From Chryseobacterium indologenes (GTDB lineage: Bacteria > Bacteroidota > Bacteroidia > Flavobacteriales > Weeksellaceae), in contig LAZY01000040.1 in assembly GCA_001013295.1 (NCBI GenBank), positions 62,001-126,000 of the forward strand: 64,000 nt of DNA, in the 5' to 3' direction. Numbering within the stretch: position 1 is the stretch's first letter; every line of letters begins with the position of its first letter. This document shows positions 16,192 to 23,763 of this stretch, piece by piece. The position numbers and the translations under genes were made by a program. The notes beneath the pieces were generated by a model. That model had not been told where the DNA came from, made no database searches, and saw nothing but the letters and a program-made list of their open reading frames with translations.

Positions 16192-17118
16192 TTATGCAAG
16201 AGCCAACTCACGGTCTTCGAAGTATTCTTGTAAGTTTTCATCTAATATTTGATTTATATCGGTTAGTAAAATATTTTGTTTGGAGAATTCTACCAGTCTT
16301 GCGCAAATCAAAATCCAATTTTTGATTTTTAAAAAATTAGTACTAGCTCCATGTTGCCTAAACTCAACCGTTCCGTGTCTTTGGAAACTCTGAAGATTAA
16401 GTTTGAAATATCGTGTTCTGAAAAGATTCGCCAATTCGTTTACCGTTCCGCAGGCATCTATCTTTTGAAAAAAAGTATTTTGTCCATTGCTTCTAAAGCC
16501 TTGGCAATACCTATTTGAATTTGCTCTTCTACTTTTCGGCATTATTTTGTCGATTTGTATTTCAACAAAGTATTGATTTTTTAAAAGCGTTTTAAAATTT
16601 TCTATTGAATAATCGTTGGCATCAAGATGAACGTGTACTCCGCAAGTTGTATTTACCTGAGCGTTCGAAAGCCTTAAGGCTTTACAGGCTTTTCTAAAGT
16701 CCTTTAAACCCTCCATTCCTTGTAATACAGGGCTTACCATTTCTTTTGCGTTATTACCTCTTATTGACCCGTCAGAAACAAATTTCCAGTGTGGTCTGGT
16801 GTTGTGGTTGTAACTTTCGTTTCTTACTTCCAACCCTGAAGCTCTGAAATGTTGGCTTAAGGCGGTGTCCTGTGCTCCGAAAAATTCAATCTCTACTCCA
16901 AATTTTCTTGTAAAAGCAAATTCAAAAATTATCGGTACAGAAGGTTGAGGGTTTGCAGTTCTGCGTTCGTTCCATTTCTTCCAGATGTTGTAAGAAAAGC
17001 CTCTGTTTCCGTTGCAAATTAAATCAGCAACCTGAAGCCTGGTTAACCCTAAATCAAATAAAGCTTCAGCTTTTTTGGTTTTTGTCCAGTTGCTGTTAAT
17101 TATTTCCTGCTGTGTCAT
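16192..17118 (-). CDS. Amidoligase-like enzyme with N-terminal helix-turn-helix
   Basis: The start is set at ATG 17118 (MTQQEIINSNWTKTKKAEAL), with an in-frame ATG at 17136 as an alternative. Residues 12-45 (ALFDLGLTRLQVADLICNG) form a helix-turn-helix. The rest matches the amidoligase (COOH-NH2 ligase, glutamine-synthetase-like) family: RKFGVEIEFFG with the G-x-E-x-E start, WKFVSDGSIRG, KEMVSPVLQG, TTCGVHVHLDA and GTVEFRQHGAST. Such enzymes form amide bonds on peptides, proteins or metabolites with ATP. The gene sits in a transcriptionally insulated pair in a prophage, flanked by inverted repeats. The substrate is unknown. Confidence 0.75.
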   Translation of the reverse strand: MTQQEIINSNWTKTKKAEALFDLGLTRLQVADLICNGNRGFSYNIWKKWNERRTANPQPSVPIIFEFAFTRKFGVEIEFFGAQDTALSQHFRASGLEVRNESYNHNTRPHWKFVSDGSIRGNNAKEMVSPVLQGMEGLKDFRKACKALRLSNAQVNTTCGVHVHLDANDYSIENFKTLLKNQYFVEIQIDKIMPKSRRANSNRYCQGFRSNGQNTFFQKIDACGTVNELANLFRTRYFKLNLQSFQRHGTVEFRQHGASTNFLKIKNWILICARLVEFSKQNILLTDINQILDENLQEYFEDRELALA

Positions 17119-17208
17119 TATGTTCTTGTTTTTCAATTATTTACATGACAAATAACGCTAGAAACGTTTTAACACACAAGTTATAAATACTTTATTATCA
17201 ACAAAAAA

Positions 17209-17226
17209 GCCTGACAAATGTCAGGC
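17209..17226 (-). terminator. Terminator of the methyltransferase gene
   Basis: GCCTGACA-aa-TGTCAGGC stem preceded by A6 on the plus strand, giving a T6 tail on the minus strand. It separates the methyltransferase gene from the amidoligase cassette. Confidence 0.7.
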
Positions 17227-17240
17227 GCTAAACGATTAAA

Positions 17241-17281
17241 AGACCATGTCTAAAATAACACACTTTACGTGCAATTGCAAG
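17241..17281. repeat. Right copy of inverted repeat flanking the amidoligase cassette
   Basis: AGACCATGTCTAAAATAACAC at 17241-17261 is the inverse of the left copy at 15891-15911 with two mismatches. See the left copy for the extended similarity. Confidence 0.6.
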
Positions 17282-17295
17282 TAAAACAGCTCGTA

Positions 17296-18594
17296 TTATT
17301 GACTTATTTCTTCGATTTGTTCCGGAGTTAAGTTTTGTCCATTTCTATTGAGTTCAAATGCCAAGTTATTCTCCTGCATATACTTGATCCATCTTCTGAC
17401 GACGACATCTGCAAATCGAGGATCCAATTCTATACCCCGGCATTGTCTCCAGGTCATTTCGCAAGCGATAAGAGTTGAGCCGGATCCGAGGAAAGAATCC
17501 CCGACAATATCCTTTTGTCTGGAGGAATTCTTGATCAGATAAGAAACTATATCCAAAGGTTTCATAGTTGGATGCTCAGCATTTCTTAAAGGCTTATCGA
17601 ATTCCAAAACGGTGGATTGTTTTCGATCAGAGTACCAGGAATGAGCAGCTCCTTCTTTCCAACCGTACAGGATCGGCTCATGCTTCCAGTGATAATCCTG
17701 CCGACCCATGACAATCGAATTTTTAACCCACACCAGGCATTGAGATAATTTAAACCCTGAAGCTTTGAAAGCTGATCGGAAATTTGCCCCCTCAGAATCT
17801 GCGTGAAAAATATAAATTGGAGCTCCCAATTCTGAGTTTATAAAACATTCCTGGTAAAACAGATATAAGAAGCTATAGAACTCATCATTCGACATATTAT
17901 CATTCTGAATTTTGAGCTTATCTTTCGTACCGCCTTCATAATTTACATTATACGGAGGATCTGTAACGATAAGATTGTATTTTTCTCCGGAGAGGATCTT
18001 CTGGTAACTTTCCGATAAAGTAGAATCTCCACACAAAACAACATGCTTGATTCCTTTCTGTGTCGATATTAATTCATATATATCGCCTGATACTGTTTTA
18101 GGGTCGGTAGATGGTTCTGGATCAAAGTCTCCTTCTTCTTCATCTGGGACAAATGCATTGTCCTTTAAAAAAGTCTCAAAAGCTCCGAGATCCATCCCGA
18201 TATCCTCCAGATCGAGATCCTGGAAAAACTCATCAATCATACTCCAGTCGAACTCTCCATTGTGAATATTAGACCTAAGCATGTATTCCTTAAATTCCTC
18301 TTCAGTAAGCTTCCGGTTCGGAATCCTCACATCGATCAGCTCTTCACCCCGGCCAAGTATAAACATAGCAGCGACTCTTTGATGCCCAGCCAATAAAATA
18401 TTATCAATATCAACTGCAGGGATTTCAACCAGGTTAAATTTCTCCAGACTTTTTTTTAACCGGTTGAGTTCCTCCTCAGATATTTGCCGTGGGTTAAAAT
18501 CACAGGGGATCAGTTCGGATACTTTTCTTTTTACGGTGTACCACTCCAGCGGAGCCAGGATATTTATTTCATCCGGCTGTTTGTTTGTTCTCAT
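17296..18594 (-). CDS. ParB-domain DNA methyltransferase (N4/N6-amino type)
   Basis: The start is set at ATG 18594 (MRTNKQPDEINILAPLEWYT); upstream codons of the longer frame lie in a structured leader. Residues 20-100 form a ParB/Srx nuclease-like domain (NPRQISEEELNRLKKSLEKF, LLAGHQRVAAM). The C-terminal part is a methyltransferase with DPPYNV at 212-217 (catalytic motif IV) followed by GDSFLGSGST (AdoMet motif I), so motif IV comes first as in beta-class amino methyltransferases. Phage ParB-methyltransferase fusions are known and usually act as orphan modification enzymes against host restriction. No restriction gene is next to it. Confidence 0.85.
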   Translation of the reverse strand: MRTNKQPDEINILAPLEWYTVKRKVSELIPCDFNPRQISEEELNRLKKSLEKFNLVEIPAVDIDNILLAGHQRVAAMFILGRGEELIDVRIPNRKLTEEEFKEYMLRSNIHNGEFDWSMIDEFFQDLDLEDIGMDLGAFETFLKDNAFVPDEEEGDFDPEPSTDPKTVSGDIYELISTQKGIKHVVLCGDSTLSESYQKILSGEKYNLIVTDPPYNVNYEGGTKDKLKIQNDNMSNDEFYSFLYLFYQECFINSELGAPIYIFHADSEGANFRSAFKASGFKLSQCLVWVKNSIVMGRQDYHWKHEPILYGWKEGAAHSWYSDRKQSTVLEFDKPLRNAEHPTMKPLDIVSYLIKNSSRQKDIVGDSFLGSGSTLIACEMTWRQCRGIELDPRFADVVVRRWIKYMQENNLAFELNRNGQNLTPEQIEEISQ

Positions 18595-18614
18595 TTTATA
18601 ACTAATTTTGCGTA

Positions 18615-18703
18615 TCTCACTTTTCAAATTGTCAAAGACCCCAGACAGAAGACTTTTAAGTCCTCCGCATGGGGTCTTTGTACCTAAAATTTGAAAAGTG
18701 AGA
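18615..18703. repeat. Three-level nested inverted repeat in the methyltransferase leader
   Basis: TCTCACTTTTCAAATT at 18615-18630 is exactly complementary to 18688-18703 (16 bp). Inside it AAAGACCCC (18634-18642) pairs with GGGGTCTTT (18671-18679), and the loop holds the palindrome GACTTTTAAGTC (18651-18662). A separate GGAGGGC/GCCCTCC hairpin follows at about 18718-18738. The element ends about 20 bp before the methyltransferase start. Confidence 0.75.
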
Positions 18704-18845
18704 CGTTTAAATTTTGCGGAGGGCGTTTTAAAGCCCTCCTGAGAATCTGGTGCAATATCCATTTAGCTTTTACCTGGAGAAAGGACAAAAAAAACACCTG
18801 GCCGTATTACCAAGTGTTCACATCAAATTAAATATAGCATCAAAC

Positions 18846-19052
18846 TTAAAGTAAGCCAGAAGATTTTTCTTCACGAATCTTTTTTTTAAAATGCTTCAAA
18901 AAACGATTGGTAGCTTTCTCAGCTTCTCTACCAGCTTTTTCCATAGCAACAAAAAAATCCCATCCATATACATACTCATTAAATACGATTACCTTTCTTG
19001 TAGGTTTATATTTACTTCTGATAAGTTTTCTGATCCGTTTCTTATTACTCAT
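18846..19052 (-). CDS. Small basic hypothetical protein
   Basis: A 68-residue, very basic protein (MSNKKRIRKLIRSKYKPTRK at the N-terminus; FLKHFKKKIREEK near the end). It overlaps the lipoprotein gene upstream by 4 nt (ATGA), so translation is likely coupled. The charge suggests nucleic-acid binding but no fold is recognisable. Confidence 0.5.
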   Translation of the reverse strand: MSNKKRIRKLIRSKYKPTRKVIVFNEYVYGWDFFVAMEKAGREAEKATNRFLKHFKKKIREEKSSGLL

Positions 19053-19342
19053 TTTCTACTTTTATAAGAAGTTGAAGAACTGCCCCCGAAAATTAATGCA
19101 CATCCCCATACAAAACCGACATTATACCACCCTCCATTATTACTACTTTCATAAATCGTAATATTTTCGTTAAACAAACTAATGATTAATGTAATTGGTG
19201 ATATTAATCCATGCCATAATCCAAATAAAAAGCCCTTTGGCTCATTTGTTACACACTGTGATAAATTGTGATTATCTGCAGTACAGCTATTGAGTAAAAA
19301 AAGGGTGAATAAAACAATGAGAAAAAGTGATATATTTTTCAT
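19049..19342 (-). CDS. Small lipoprotein with membrane-like segment
   Basis: A 97-residue protein with a lipoprotein signal (LFTLFLLNSC, Cys20). The central part FLFGLWHGLISPITLIISLF (about residues 38-57) is hydrophobic, followed by NNGGWYNVGFVWGCALIFGG. The GLWHG...GWYNVGF pattern is recurrent in small bacterial proteins of unknown function that I recall from many genomes. It is encoded between a basic protein and a DUF6915-like gene. In a prophage, small membrane lipoproteins of this size often alter superinfection, but that is only inference here. Confidence 0.55.
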   Translation of the reverse strand: MKNISLFLIVLFTLFLLNSCTADNHNLSQCVTNEPKGFLFGLWHGLISPITLIISLFNENITIYESSNNGGWYNVGFVWGCALIFGGSSSTSYKSRK

Positions 19343-19355
19343 ATTTTTTAGTACA

Positions 19356-19754
19356 TCAATTTACTATCGAGTCTTTGTAAGACACATTATTTTTATACAA
19401 TAATTTAGCTGAATTTGGTATAGTTCGCCCGTTTTGCATCCATTCCTTAAATTCCATATTTTCAATATAATCTTGTGGTGTAGGGATAAATTTATGTCTA
19501 AAATCTTCAAGTATATGTTGCTCACAAATATCTTTTACACTGACTAACTTTCCGGATGAATTTGTAATGACTTCACCAAAAATAGGAATCATCACTTCTT
19601 TCACCCAAAACATATTATGTGTTAAAACTCTGTGTCTATTGTCTGGAAAATATGCCTTACTACAGTCCATTTTTGCATGGATATCAATATAATCCTCCAT
19701 TTTTCCGCCGTATTTTTTAGCAGAAGAAACTGCGTGAATATGAGGTGCTGCCAT
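19356..19754 (-). CDS. DUF6915-like hypothetical protein
   Basis: A 132-residue protein starting MAAPHIHAVSSAKKYGGKME. The segment DCSKAYFPDNRHRVLTHNMF and the later KDICEQHILEDFRHKFIPTP give the pattern S-x2-KK-x-GG...RHR-x3-H...EQH-x3-D of a widespread short protein that I recall as DUF6915. Its biochemical function is unknown. It lies 2 bp downstream of the upstream gene (19757), which suggests co-transcription. Confidence 0.6.
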   Translation of the reverse strand: MAAPHIHAVSSAKKYGGKMEDYIDIHAKMDCSKAYFPDNRHRVLTHNMFWVKEVMIPIFGEVITNSSGKLVSVKDICEQHILEDFRHKFIPTPQDYIENMEFKEWMQNGRTIPNSAKLLYKNNVSYKDSIVN

Positions 19755-19756
19755 AA

Positions 19757-20212
19757 TTAATCATGATCATATTCCTCTGTTCTGATATCACCCGATTTTT
19801 CTATTGTCACGGTAATATGATCTCCAAATAGAGCTTTATAGAATTCATTTGGAATTTCTGATAAGATCTCCTTAAATTCTTCTATGATATTACCTTCAGT
19901 CTCTATGTAATTCGGATTTATTGTACTTCCACCGATCCAAATTTCTTTGTTGAAGAAATCATTTTCAGGATTCATATCATCAACGCTTTCACCATTGATT
20001 ATAAGCTCATCTGTATTTGCCCAGAAGGTACACTCATCACCATCATTCCAATATGGAGTGTATTGCTTCCAGCCAACACTTTGAATTTTTTCTGATTTTA
20101 CAAATAATGGTTTGAAAAGTAAAGGGAAGTCTTTTTGCAATTCTTTCAAGGCTTCTTGTTTTTGTGCCTCTAATGAAGCCAACTTTTCTTTAATGTTCTC
20201 TAATACTGTCAT
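19757..20212 (-). CDS. Hypothetical phage protein with N-terminal coiled coil
   Basis: The start is at ATG 20212 (MTVLENIKEKLASLEAQKQE). Residues 1-30 are a charged coiled coil, followed by FPLLFKPLFVKSEKIQSVGW and the Trp/Tyr/Asp-rich TPYWNDGDECTFWANTDEL. Similar proteins occur in large phages, where their job is unknown. The C-terminus (KSGDIRTEEYDHD) is acidic. It follows the 233-residue gene with 38 bp between them. Confidence 0.55.
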   Translation of the reverse strand: MTVLENIKEKLASLEAQKQEALKELQKDFPLLFKPLFVKSEKIQSVGWKQYTPYWNDGDECTFWANTDELIINGESVDDMNPENDFFNKEIWIGGSTINPNYIETEGNIIEEFKEILSEIPNEFYKALFGDHITVTIEKSGDIRTEEYDHD

Positions 20213-20250
20213 TTTATTTACATTTTTCCAAATAAAATAAAATTCCACCA

Positions 20251-20952
20251 TCAAACAAGTAATTCTTGTATTTTTTCTTGATCCAGGACCAGAAGCTCAA
20301 GCTGCTCAAGTTTATTATTAATTGCTGCCAACTTTCTATTATAGTCCGGAGCGGTTTCTTCAGGAAGTAAACTTTCCATTTTAGCAATGGTTTGTTTTCT
20401 CCTGCAGATAAGACCGGCAAGATTTCTTTTTTCCCGGTCAAGCTCCAGAACCGACATATTGGAGTAGTCATTTTTACTTTTAGTCGGCAGAATTCTTTTG
20501 TTTTGCAGATAATGATCCAAGACTCTTTTACATTTATCAAACTTTTCAATATACCGGAGTATTTTGGTTTGATAGCTGTAAGCTGTAGCTTCATCTTCCG
20601 GAGGAACGGCATTGAGTTTAATTTTTAGACTGCAGAGCTTTAGCCAGATCGTAAATGCATCATTATAAGTAGAATGAAGCTCTATCGGATATTGAGTAAT
20701 TAGTCCTAAAAATGTAGGTTTATCAGGTTCCACCGGAACCGATACAACTTCATTATTGACAGGTTTGTCTACTTTCTGTCCATCGATGTCCAAACTTTGT
20801 CCAGGAATATTCTCTCTTTTTTCATTCATCTGAGAAAGCAAGTAGCTTATTTTTGCTCTGTTTTCTAAAGTTGCATTTTTATAATTGGCTGCAAGATTCG
20901 GATCTCCTCCGGAACTGATAAATAATTCTATATTTAGTTGATGCTTTTCCAT
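20251..20952 (-). CDS. Hypothetical phage protein, coiled-coil
   Basis: ATG 20952 (MEKHQLNIELFISSGGDPNL) is preferred because an upstream ATG at 20970 lies inside a terminator hairpin. The protein has 233 residues. The first third is mixed and Ser/Pro-rich; residues 120 onward are strongly helical with charged repeats (REKRNLAGLICRRKQTIAK, INNKLEQLELLVLDQEK). No domain is recognised. A tail, scaffold or head-binding role fits position only. Confidence 0.55.
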   Translation of the reverse strand: MEKHQLNIELFISSGGDPNLAANYKNATLENRAKISYLLSQMNEKRENIPGQSLDIDGQKVDKPVNNEVVSVPVEPDKPTFLGLITQYPIELHSTYNDAFTIWLKLCSLKIKLNAVPPEDEATAYSYQTKILRYIEKFDKCKRVLDHYLQNKRILPTKSKNDYSNMSVLELDREKRNLAGLICRRKQTIAKMESLLPEETAPDYNRKLAAINNKLEQLELLVLDQEKIQELLV

Positions 20953-20961
20953 ATCCAAAAA

Positions 20962-20984
20962 AGCCCCCATCGCTGGAGGCTTCT
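20962..20984 (-). terminator. Intrinsic terminator
   Basis: GCCCCCATCGCTGGAGGC imperfect hairpin with an A6 run on the left that gives T6 on the minus strand. It separates the 94-residue gene from the next gene. Confidence 0.55.
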
Positions 20985-21012
20985 AACATTAAAATATAAA
21001 TAAAAAATTGGT

Positions 21013-21297
21013 CTATTCTGTTTTTTTTGTTTTTCCAAAATTTTTAATAGAACTTTCTAAAAGTTGAATTTCAGCTCTGTAATTTAGATTTTTTCTTAAC
21101 TGCAGAACTTTCTCCATTCGTTCTTTAGAAAAATCCTTTAACAGGTCTAATCCTTCTTTACGTAGGCAGAGGGTTAAAGTTCCCTCCTCCCATAGTTCTA
21201 ATGCATTTTTGGGAACATCAGTTAAAGTTTGTTTCTGTCCGTTTGGTCTATTTACAACTGATCCAGGTTTTACCAACAATGCAAAATACTTTTCCAT
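21013..21297 (-). CDS. Small hypothetical phage protein
   Basis: A 94-residue protein starting MEKYFALLVKPGSVVNRPNG, with a helical C-terminal part (KERMEKVLQLRKNLNYRAEI). It ends 12 bp before the end of the tail-protein gene at 21309, on the same strand. The amphipathic second half could interact with a virion partner. No family recognised. Confidence 0.5.
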   Translation of the reverse strand: MEKYFALLVKPGSVVNRPNGQKQTLTDVPKNALELWEEGTLTLCLRKEGLDLLKDFSKERMEKVLQLRKNLNYRAEIQLLESSIKNFGKTKKTE

Positions 21298-21308
21298 ATT
21301 AAGCAGTT

Positions 21309-21890
21309 TTAGGTTGTTGCAGGAGCATCTGCCAATACCACTACTTCACCAAGGTAAGTATAGAGTTTTGTGTTTGCTGAAACTGTTACACCTACTCCAG
21401 AATTGTCTTCATACTTCTTCCCGGTTGTACCGTCACCTTTGTCAAAGATGGCCGGTGCATCAGGATTTCCAATAATCCACTTTCTTCCAGTACTGTCTGG
21501 AATACACCAAACCATAGGCGTGTTCATGTGAGCATCGATGAACCCAATATTTCTTGGAAGGAAATTCGGAATGTAAGCATCAAATTCAACCTTTGGCTTT
21601 TTGTTTCCTTTATTCCCTACTAGAGTATTTTTTAACTCACTTTCATCAACCAACATTGTGATCTTTTTCCAACCCTTACTTGCTTTTAAAGTGATGCTGT
21701 TTGCAGCAATTGTAATCCTTGCCTCATATCCAGTTGTAGCTGTTATAGCAGGTTTTTCGAACTTTTCGAAATGTGCAGCTGGGGCATAGTAAAAATCAAT
21801 CGCTACACCTCCGACCATATCTTTATTAGGACAATAGTTAAGATTCTCTGTCTTAACATTGTCAAATGAGCAGTCTTCTATTTCTGGCAT
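21309..21890 (-). CDS. Tail-tube-like protein, paralogue A
   Basis: A 193-residue protein, paralogue of the protein at 9910-10491. It keeps SFDN near residue 8, FYYAP near 33, KGWKKITMLVDESELKNTLV, PNFLPRNIGFIDAHMNTP, DSTGRKWIIGNP and TGKKYEDNSG. The mature shape is beta-rich, as in tail tube and related virion proteins. It is directly downstream of a coiled-coil protein and capsid genes, which suits a structural role. The tail-tube call is inference; the paralogy is directly visible. Confidence 0.65.
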   Translation of the reverse strand: MPEIEDCSFDNVKTENLNYCPNKDMVGGVAIDFYYAPAAHFEKFEKPAITATTGYEARITIAANSITLKASKGWKKITMLVDESELKNTLVGNKGNKKPKVEFDAYIPNFLPRNIGFIDAHMNTPMVWCIPDSTGRKWIIGNPDAPAIFDKGDGTTGKKYEDNSGVGVTVSANTKLYTYLGEVVVLADAPATT

Positions 21891-21894
21891 TGTA

Positions 21895-22281
21895 TTAAAT
21901 TTTAATGATTAAACCACTATTTCCACCGATCAACTGAAGAGCTAATTCTTCATTATCCGAAATCTCTTTCTGAGTATATCCCTTACCATTGATGGATATT
22001 AATTTTGGAGCAGAATCCGGGAACTTCACTTTAGAGCCTTCAAATTCAAACTCTAGTCCCGGTTCAGGCTTAGATTGTTTGGGGTCAGCCGATTTCTTAG
22101 CCAGATCCTTTTCCTTTTTTTCAAGCTCTTTACTTTTTTTATTAAGCTCGATTTCCTTTTCCAATAGCGTCTCTTCTTTCTCTTTCAAAGAGAGAGCCTT
22201 ATCCTGTAGCTCTAATGCTACTTTTTCAAGTTCCTCTGCAGATAATTCTGCATAAGAAACTTTATTTTCTTCTTTTGCCAT
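21895..22281 (-). CDS. Coiled-coil phage structural-region protein
   Basis: A 128-residue, strongly heptad-like protein (LEKVALELQDKALSLKEKEE with LLEKEIELNKKSKELEKKEK), then a short globular tail SAPKLISINGKGYTQKEIS. It lies between the capsid and tail-protein genes. The coiled coil suggests assembly or scaffolding. The C-terminal domain with QLIGGNSGLIIKI resembles small carbohydrate- or peptide-binding ends but no family can be named. Confidence 0.55.
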   Translation of the reverse strand: MAKEENKVSYAELSAEELEKVALELQDKALSLKEKEETLLEKEIELNKKSKELEKKEKDLAKKSADPKQSKPEPGLEFEFEGSKVKFPDSAPKLISINGKGYTQKEISDNEELALQLIGGNSGLIIKI

Positions 22282-22288
22282 AAACTAT

Positions 22289-23308
22289 TTATGAAGCGAT
22301 TAAACCTTTTTCTGATGGATAATACAGGTCATTAAGCACCTTATTATTAAGACCTCTGTTTTTGGTAGCATCCGGAGTGTGCATGTAAGTAAGCTCATTG
22401 ATGGCATAATCGTAACCTAACGTAAATTCTCCTAATACGTTAAGAATTCTCTTATCTACCTGAACATCTGTAATCGTAGCAGGATTATCAATAAGATCTA
22501 CCATCTTTACAAAACCATTTTCCACAGTTGCCACGATAGTTCCTCTTTCGAGTCCAGGAACACCAATAATTTCTCTTTTACCTAATTCGGTGAGATAATT
22601 TTGGTTTGCAGAATAAGAAGGAGCTAGCTTATTAGCTTCTTTATAAGCGATTGCATAATCATCAGCATCAGAAACTGATGTGAAAATTTTCTTGATCTTA
22701 TTTTTTTGAAATTCTGGGAGGCCACGTTCAAACCTTGTAAATTCAGCCAGAATGTTATTCTGTGTAACAGCATCACCAGGAATTGAGAATACAGGGTTTT
22801 CAGTGTTTAATCTCAATCTTCTGTTGATTTCGTTTAGTCCATCCATTGAAAAACCAAATTCCGGATTATCTAATCCAACCTTAGCAGCATCATATTTACC
22901 ATCAACAGAAAGGATTTGAACATCATCAATAATTTTTGCTAAAAGCTGCTGAATAGCTTCTTTTGAAATAGTTTTGTCCTTGATTCCCTTTCCTTCGTCA
23001 TATTTAGATTCTAATACGGTTCCAAGGATCTCAGCTGGATCTAAAGTAAAATCAACTTTCTGATGGAAGTTTCGCATAAACTTTTTTCTAAATTGGATCT
23101 CACCGTACGGTGTCCATTTTTTAGAATTAAAGCCTTGCACTACATGACCTAAAAGAGAATGAATAGTTGGAAACTCACCTCTGACTTTTGTAATTGTCCT
23201 TGAATATTTATTCAAAACAATTTCTTTAGATAATACCGCTGCCTGAAGAACATCAGGGCTATTCGCAATATATCCTAAAACTTCTTTTTGGATTTCTTGA
23301 ATCTTCAT
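22289..23308 (-). CDS. Phage major capsid protein
   Basis: A 339-residue protein starting MKIQEIQKEVLGYIANSPDV. It has the length of an HK97-like capsid subunit, a basic N-arm and beta-rich core (SVDGKYDAAKVGLDNPEFGF, GIVVG-like turn near LERGTIVATVENGFVKMVDL). It lies directly downstream of a protease-like gene and a small accessory gene, the standard order protease-scaffold-capsid. No fold match can be made from sequence alone, but length and neighbours support it. Confidence 0.65.
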   Translation of the reverse strand: MKIQEIQKEVLGYIANSPDVLQAAVLSKEIVLNKYSRTITKVRGEFPTIHSLLGHVVQGFNSKKWTPYGEIQFRKKFMRNFHQKVDFTLDPAEILGTVLESKYDEGKGIKDKTISKEAIQQLLAKIIDDVQILSVDGKYDAAKVGLDNPEFGFSMDGLNEINRRLRLNTENPVFSIPGDAVTQNNILAEFTRFERGLPEFQKNKIKKIFTSVSDADDYAIAYKEANKLAPSYSANQNYLTELGKREIIGVPGLERGTIVATVENGFVKMVDLIDNPATITDVQVDKRILNVLGEFTLGYDYAINELTYMHTPDATKNRGLNNKVLNDLYYPSEKGLIAS

Positions 23309-23313
23309 ATCTC

Positions 23314-23760
23314 CTATCTGTTAAAAACTTTTGCAATTATTTTGTTGTGTTCCGCATTTGGATCAATATATCCATCAACCATTCCTGAAGGGTTATCTTT
23401 TCCATCAGTTTTTGTAAATGAATGTGTATTTGTACTTTCACCGTACTCCTTACATTTTGTGGAGAGATGAGCAATAGCCTCGGCAGCACTCATAGTACCC
23501 ATATCAAGTTTATTCACCGAAAAGGCAGCTGTAAGAGCTTCTTTCATTTCCCCATCTAACTTTTCATGATTAGAAATTTTTTCTTTCTGATCTGCAATGG
23601 TTTTATTGAGATCAGATACATCATTCGCCTTCAGAGCTATCTCAACTTTGTCGAGTTCTTCTTCTGTAAGCCTTACGTGTGCGTTAGAACCGACAATATT
23701 CGAATGTGTTTCTAAAACACTCTTTCCTAAAAGGCCTAATAAAAGGGTATGTTTATTCAT
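23314..23760 (-). CDS. Small capsid-module protein (possible scaffold)
   Basis: A 148-residue helical protein starting MNKHTLLLGLLGKSVLETHS. The middle is charged (ALKANDVSDLNKTIADQKEK with ISNHEKLDGEMKEAL), which resembles a delta domain or scaffold fragment. It is between the protease and capsid genes. Scaffolds of HK97-type phages often occupy this place. Function is inferred from position. Confidence 0.55.
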   Translation of the reverse strand: MNKHTLLLGLLGKSVLETHSNIVGSNAHVRLTEEELDKVEIALKANDVSDLNKTIADQKEKISNHEKLDGEMKEALTAAFSVNKLDMGTMSAAEAIAHLSTKCKEYGESTNTHSFTKTDGKDNPSGMVDGYIDPNAEHNKIIAKVFNR

Positions 23761-23763
23761 AAA

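Noticed and set aside
20214..20612. 132-residue minus-strand frame overlapping the 233-residue gene
   Set aside because: It is in another frame of a gene with a good coiled-coil pattern and has no own leader or family signal.
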